Shown piece after piece: positions 4,967-7,356 of a DNA stretch of 7,356 nucleotides (positions are counted from its first letter, which is position 1; each line of letters opens with the position of its first letter). Origin of the DNA: Robiginitomaculum sp. (lineage in GTDB: Bacteria > Pseudomonadota > Alphaproteobacteria > Caulobacterales > Maricaulaceae); assembly GCA_026993275.1 (NCBI GenBank), contig JALWUB010000134.1, forward strand, positions 1-7,356, written 5' to 3'. The translations under genes were made by a program, and so were the position numbers. The notes below the pieces were generated by a model. The model saw only the letters and a list, made by a program, of their open reading frames with translations, did not search any database and was not told the origin of the DNA.

Positions 4967-5983
4967 ATGAACCCGCTGATTTCCCTGGCTGCCAATGCCC
5001 CCAAGGCCGAACTGCATTTGCATGTTGAAGGCTCGTTCGAGCCGGAGCTGATGTTCGAGATTGCGCAAAGAAACGGGGTCAAGCTGCCCTTTGCCACGGC
5101 GGAGGAGATTCGCGCCGCCTATGACTTTGCCAATCTGCAGGAATTTCTGGACATCTATTACCAGGGCATGAGCGTGCTGTTGCACGAGCGCGACTTTTAT
5201 GACCTGACCATGGCCTATTTGCGCCGCGCCCATGAAGATAACGTCATCCACGCCGAGATTTTCTTTGATCCGCAAGGGCATACGGAGCGCGGCGTCGACT
5301 TTGCCGATGTGGTGGGCGGGATCAGCCGCGCGCTCGATGAGGCGCGCGATCAGTGGGGCATGTCATCGCGTCTGATCCTGTGTTTTCTGCGCCATTTGAG
5401 CGAGGAAGACGCCTTTGCGGCCCTGGAGCAGGCAGTGCCGCATCTGGACGCCATTGCCGGGGTCGGGCTGGACAGTTCCGAGGTCGGCCATCCACCCTCC
5501 AAGTTTGCCCGGGTCTTTGCCAAGGCCCGCGACATGGGCCTGCATGTGGTCGCCCATGCGGGCGAGGAAGGCCCGCCGGACTATGTCTGGGAGGCGCTCG
5601 ATGTGCTGAAAGTGCAGCGTATCGACCATGGCAACCGGGCACTGGAGGATGCCGAGCTGGTGGCGCGGCTTGCGCGCGACAAGACCTGCCTGACCGTGTG
5701 CCCGCTTTCCAACCTGAAGCTCTGTGTCATCGACGACATGAAGCACCACCCGATCAAGACCATGCTGGAGGCCGGGCTGGCGCCGTGCGTCAATTCCGAT
5801 GATCCGTCCTATTTTGGCGGCTATGTGAACGACAATTTCGCCGCCCTGATCGAGGCCCTGCCCTTGAGCCGCGATGATGTGGCGCAGCTGCTGCGCAACA
5901 GCTTTGCCGGATCGTTTCTTGCGCCGGACGAGAAGGCCGCGGCGCTGGCCAGGCTCGAGGATTACCTGGACGGGGCCCCATAG
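4967..5983 (+). CDS. Adenine deaminase (adenosine deaminase-like family)
   Basis: 338 residues, a complete metal-dependent purine deaminase of the amidohydrolase superfamily. The expected reaction is adenine plus water to hypoxanthine plus ammonia, in cytoplasmic purine salvage. Metal ligands His17 and His19 are in ELHLHVEGS, His197 and catalytic Glu200 in VAHAGEEGPP, His221 in IDHGNR, and Asp278/Asp279 in NSDDPSYFGGY. The stretches IFFDPQGHTERG (98-109), FLRHLSEE (140-147), GLDSSEVGHPPSKF (167-180) and CPLSNLKLCV (245-254) are, as recalled, those of the adenine-specific branch (the Pseudomonas/yeast AAH1 type) rather than classical adenosine deaminase, so adenine is the more likely substrate. 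The ATG at 4967 has only a weak GGA site, but no other start is available. The 3' end overlaps the next gene, on the other strand, by 22 bp. Confidence 0.9.
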   Translation: MNPLISLAANAPKAELHLHVEGSFEPELMFEIAQRNGVKLPFATAEEIRAAYDFANLQEFLDIYYQGMSVLLHERDFYDLTMAYLRRAHEDNVIHAEIFFDPQGHTERGVDFADVVGGISRALDEARDQWGMSSRLILCFLRHLSEEDAFAALEQAVPHLDAIAGVGLDSSEVGHPPSKFARVFAKARDMGLHVVAHAGEEGPPDYVWEALDVLKVQRIDHGNRALEDAELVARLARDKTCLTVCPLSNLKLCVIDDMKHHPIKTMLEAGLAPCVNSDDPSYFGGYVNDNFAALIEALPLSRDDVAQLLRNSFAGSFLAPDEKAAALARLEDYLDGAP

Positions 5984-6927
5984 ACCAGCGGCGCCAGGGA
6001 CAGGCCGCTGTGAAAATAGCGCGACCGCCAGTCCGAGCTCAGCCGGTCAAGCAGCAGGGCTTCGCCTGCACCCAGCGCGTAAAAGCTGACGCGGCGGTGC
6101 GCCGCCATGTCGAAATGCTGCAAAGAGTCCAGCAGGCGGGCGCGCAGATTGAGCGCCAGGGCGCCAAAGTCCGGCGCAGTGCGCCTGTGGCCCGCCGGTG
6201 CGGCCACCGCCTCGGCCAGGGCAATCTCGCTGTAGCGGGCAACACCTTCCTGCCAGAGCTGGAACTCGCCATAACGCCGCTGCGGCGCATCCAGGCGGGC
6301 AAAGGCGGCGCGGCGCGCAGCGCGCCAGGCGCGCACGGCATGCGCAAGGGCGGCGCCGTCTTCTGCTTGCAGCGCCCGGGCCAGGGTCCTGGCATAGGCG
6401 GCAAAGCCGGCAGCGACATCCGCACGCTCATAGGGAAAGGGATAATGCAGCATCCAGGCGCCGCTTTGGTCCGCGCTGCCAAGGTCCAGCGCCGCCAGGG
6501 CACGCCAGTAGCCGGGCGCGCGCATCTGCATCTGGTGAAAGTGCTCGTGCAGCAGGGTCGCGACCCAGGCGGCGCCATTGGCGTCGGTCCGGGCGGGCAG
6601 GCCGATGACCACGGTGGGCACACCGTCCACTGCCATGAAGGTCGCGCGGCTGGCCGGGTCATGGCGGGTCTTGCGGACCTTGAGCGCGCACCGCGTGGCC
6701 GGATCACGGCCCAAGGGCACAAAGCCCCTTGCCGGCCCGGCCGGGCAAAACAGCACCTCGCGGGCCTCGCCCACCAGCAGCACCGGGAAGGGCACCCGCG
6801 AAAACCCTGGCCAGAGATCGTCCCCGGCCTGGCGGGCGATGGCGCGGGCGCGGGCGATCAGCACCGGGGCCGGAGCGGTCCGGACGGTCTGGAGGCCAAG
6901 CGCAAGCGCAGCAATAGCAGCAAACAT
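5962..6927 (-). CDS. Exported HEHFH-motif protein, putative zinc metallopeptidase
   Basis: 321 residues; I do not recognise the family. Residues 1 to about 18 look like a signal peptide (AAIAALALGLQTVRTA), so the protein is probably periplasmic. The most telling motif is TLLHEHFHQMQ, an HExxH zinc-binding signature (His127, Glu128, His131). About 95 residues later, FQLWQEGVARYSE (222-234) supplies Glu227, placed as the third ligand of gluzincin-type peptidases. Cys61 and Cys80 could form a disulfide. The rest is rich in Ala and Arg, with a helical middle (about 166-212) and a C-terminal segment SFYALGAGEALLLDRL. The ATG at 6927 has no clear ribosome site. The gene is divergent from the ABC ATPase gene and converges on adenine deaminase with a 22-bp overlap. 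Peptidase activity is inferred from the motifs only. Confidence 0.75.
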   Translation of the reverse strand: MFAAIAALALGLQTVRTAPAPVLIARARAIARQAGDDLWPGFSRVPFPVLLVGEAREVLFCPAGPARGFVPLGRDPATRCALKVRKTRHDPASRATFMAVDGVPTVVIGLPARTDANGAAWVATLLHEHFHQMQMRAPGYWRALAALDLGSADQSGAWMLHYPFPYERADVAAGFAAYARTLARALQAEDGAALAHAVRAWRAARRAAFARLDAPQRRYGEFQLWQEGVARYSEIALAEAVAAPAGHRRTAPDFGALALNLRARLLDSLQHFDMAAHRRVSFYALGAGEALLLDRLSSDWRSRYFHSGLSLAPLVYGAPSR

Positions 6928-7012
6928 GGCGCCAGTCTGGCCCAGGCGGGCGGGCGCCGCACGTTAAATCTGGGCCGTTTGGCCCTTTTGTGCAGATCGA
7001 ATCAATTATTGC

Positions 7013-7041
7013 TTGTCGATAAGGATTTTATCGTCTATCAA
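7013..7041 (+). promoter_or_regulatory. Promoter of the ABC gene with an operator-like palindrome
   Basis: A -35-like TTGTCG (7013-7018) and a -10-like TATCAA (7036-7041) are 17 bases apart. Between and touching them is a perfect palindrome CGATAA-GGATT-TTATCG (7017-7033). A transcript from here would start near 7048, about 60 bases before the preferred GTG start. The placement is that of a repressor operator; the regulator is unknown. Confidence 0.45.
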
Positions 7042-7109
7042 TATGTGCAATCGTTCCGCCCGGCCTTGATGGCATGACCGTCAGGGCGGCAGCAAAAGGG
7101 GTATGCCAG

Positions 7110-7356
7110 GTGCTGAAAATTTCCCACGTCAACAAGAGTTTTGGAAAAACCCAGGCGCTCAAGGACGTTTCCCTGGAGCTGGGGCCAGGCCTGTTTGGCC
7201 TGCTGGGGCCAAATGGCGCGGGCAAGTCTACGCTGATGCGCACCCTGGCGACCCTGTTGCAGCCCGATTCGGGCAGCATCACCCTGGACGGGGTGGATAT
7301 TGTCAAGGAGCCGCAGGCCATGCGCCGCGTGCTTGGCTATCTGCCGCAGGATTTTG
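7110..7356 (+). CDS. ABC transporter ATP-binding protein, N-terminal part (cut by window edge)
   Basis: The first 82 codons of an ABC ATPase, which runs past the window end. It begins MLKISHVNKSFGKTQALKDVSL. Walker A is GPNGAGKST (residues 33-41), followed by LLQPDSGSITLDG, and the Q-loop glutamine is Gln80 in GYLPQDF. The ATPase would sit on the cytoplasmic face and drive a permease that is presumably encoded next; the FGLLGPNGAGKSTLMR style is that of CcmA-like export or multidrug ATPases, but the substrate cannot be told. A GTG start at 7110 is preferred because AAAGGGG (7095-7101) precedes it by 8 bases and the protein then begins at the usual point. An in-frame ATG at 7074 would add 12 residues but lacks a ribosome site. 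Signature and Walker B motifs lie outside the window. Confidence 0.93.
   Translation, partial: MLKISHVNKSFGKTQALKDVSLELGPGLFGLLGPNGAGKSTLMRTLATLLQPDSGSITLDGVDIVKEPQAMRRVLGYLPQDF

Noticed and set aside
6972..6989. GGGCC-GTTT-GGCCC followed by TTTT as a plus-strand terminator
   Set aside because: The stem is only 5 bp and no plus-strand gene ends nearby; it lies in the leader of the divergent HEHFH gene.
6010..7077. A 355-codon plus-strand open frame
   Set aside because: It is antisense to the HEHFH gene, which has a signal peptide and a motif; the frame's translation has no recognisable domain and runs through the ABC promoter.

Overview
The window reads as high-GC alphaproteobacterial chromosome. 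Three things point there: a Tad/Flp pilus cluster in the Caulobacter-type order (flp pilin, cpaA, cpaB, cpaC), a TTAA-N7-TTAA box of the CtrA type in the pilin promoter, and an intergenic palindromic element that resembles the RIME-type mosaic repeats of rhizobia and relatives. The genus cannot be fixed from this sequence alone.

Left part (1-3067): the Tad pilus locus. Reading leftwards on the minus strand are flp (2195-2359), its own terminator, two blocks of intergenic repeats, cpaA prepilin peptidase (1301-1807), cpaB (379-1224) and the start of cpaC (1-376, cut by the window edge). A small exported protein (2594-3067) is divergent from flp. It consists essentially of the domain found at the N-terminus of the CpaC secretin. 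CpaA would process the Flp prepilin, CpaC would form the outer-membrane channel, and CpaB would act with that channel in the periplasm. The divergent protein may be an accessory partner of the secretin.

Middle (3068-4966): a 945-bp stretch with no credible gene but many inverted and direct repeats (3200-3548 is densest). It is followed by a secreted glycine-zipper protein with a Tyr/Gly repeat tract (4013-4711), its terminator, and a 255-bp spacer.

Right part (4967-7356): an adenine deaminase-type purine salvage enzyme (4967-5983) converges on, and overlaps by 22 bp, a minus-strand gene for an exported protein with an HEHFH zinc-peptidase-like motif (5962-6927). Divergent from that is the start of an ABC transporter ATPase (7110 to the window end). 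Its promoter appears to carry a perfect 6-5-6 palindrome between the -35 and -10 boxes.

No rRNA, tRNA, CRISPR array, transposase or phage gene was seen. The least explained items are the stand-alone secretin-domain protein sharing a possible CtrA switch with flp, the HEHFH protein, and the repeat island at 3200-3548.
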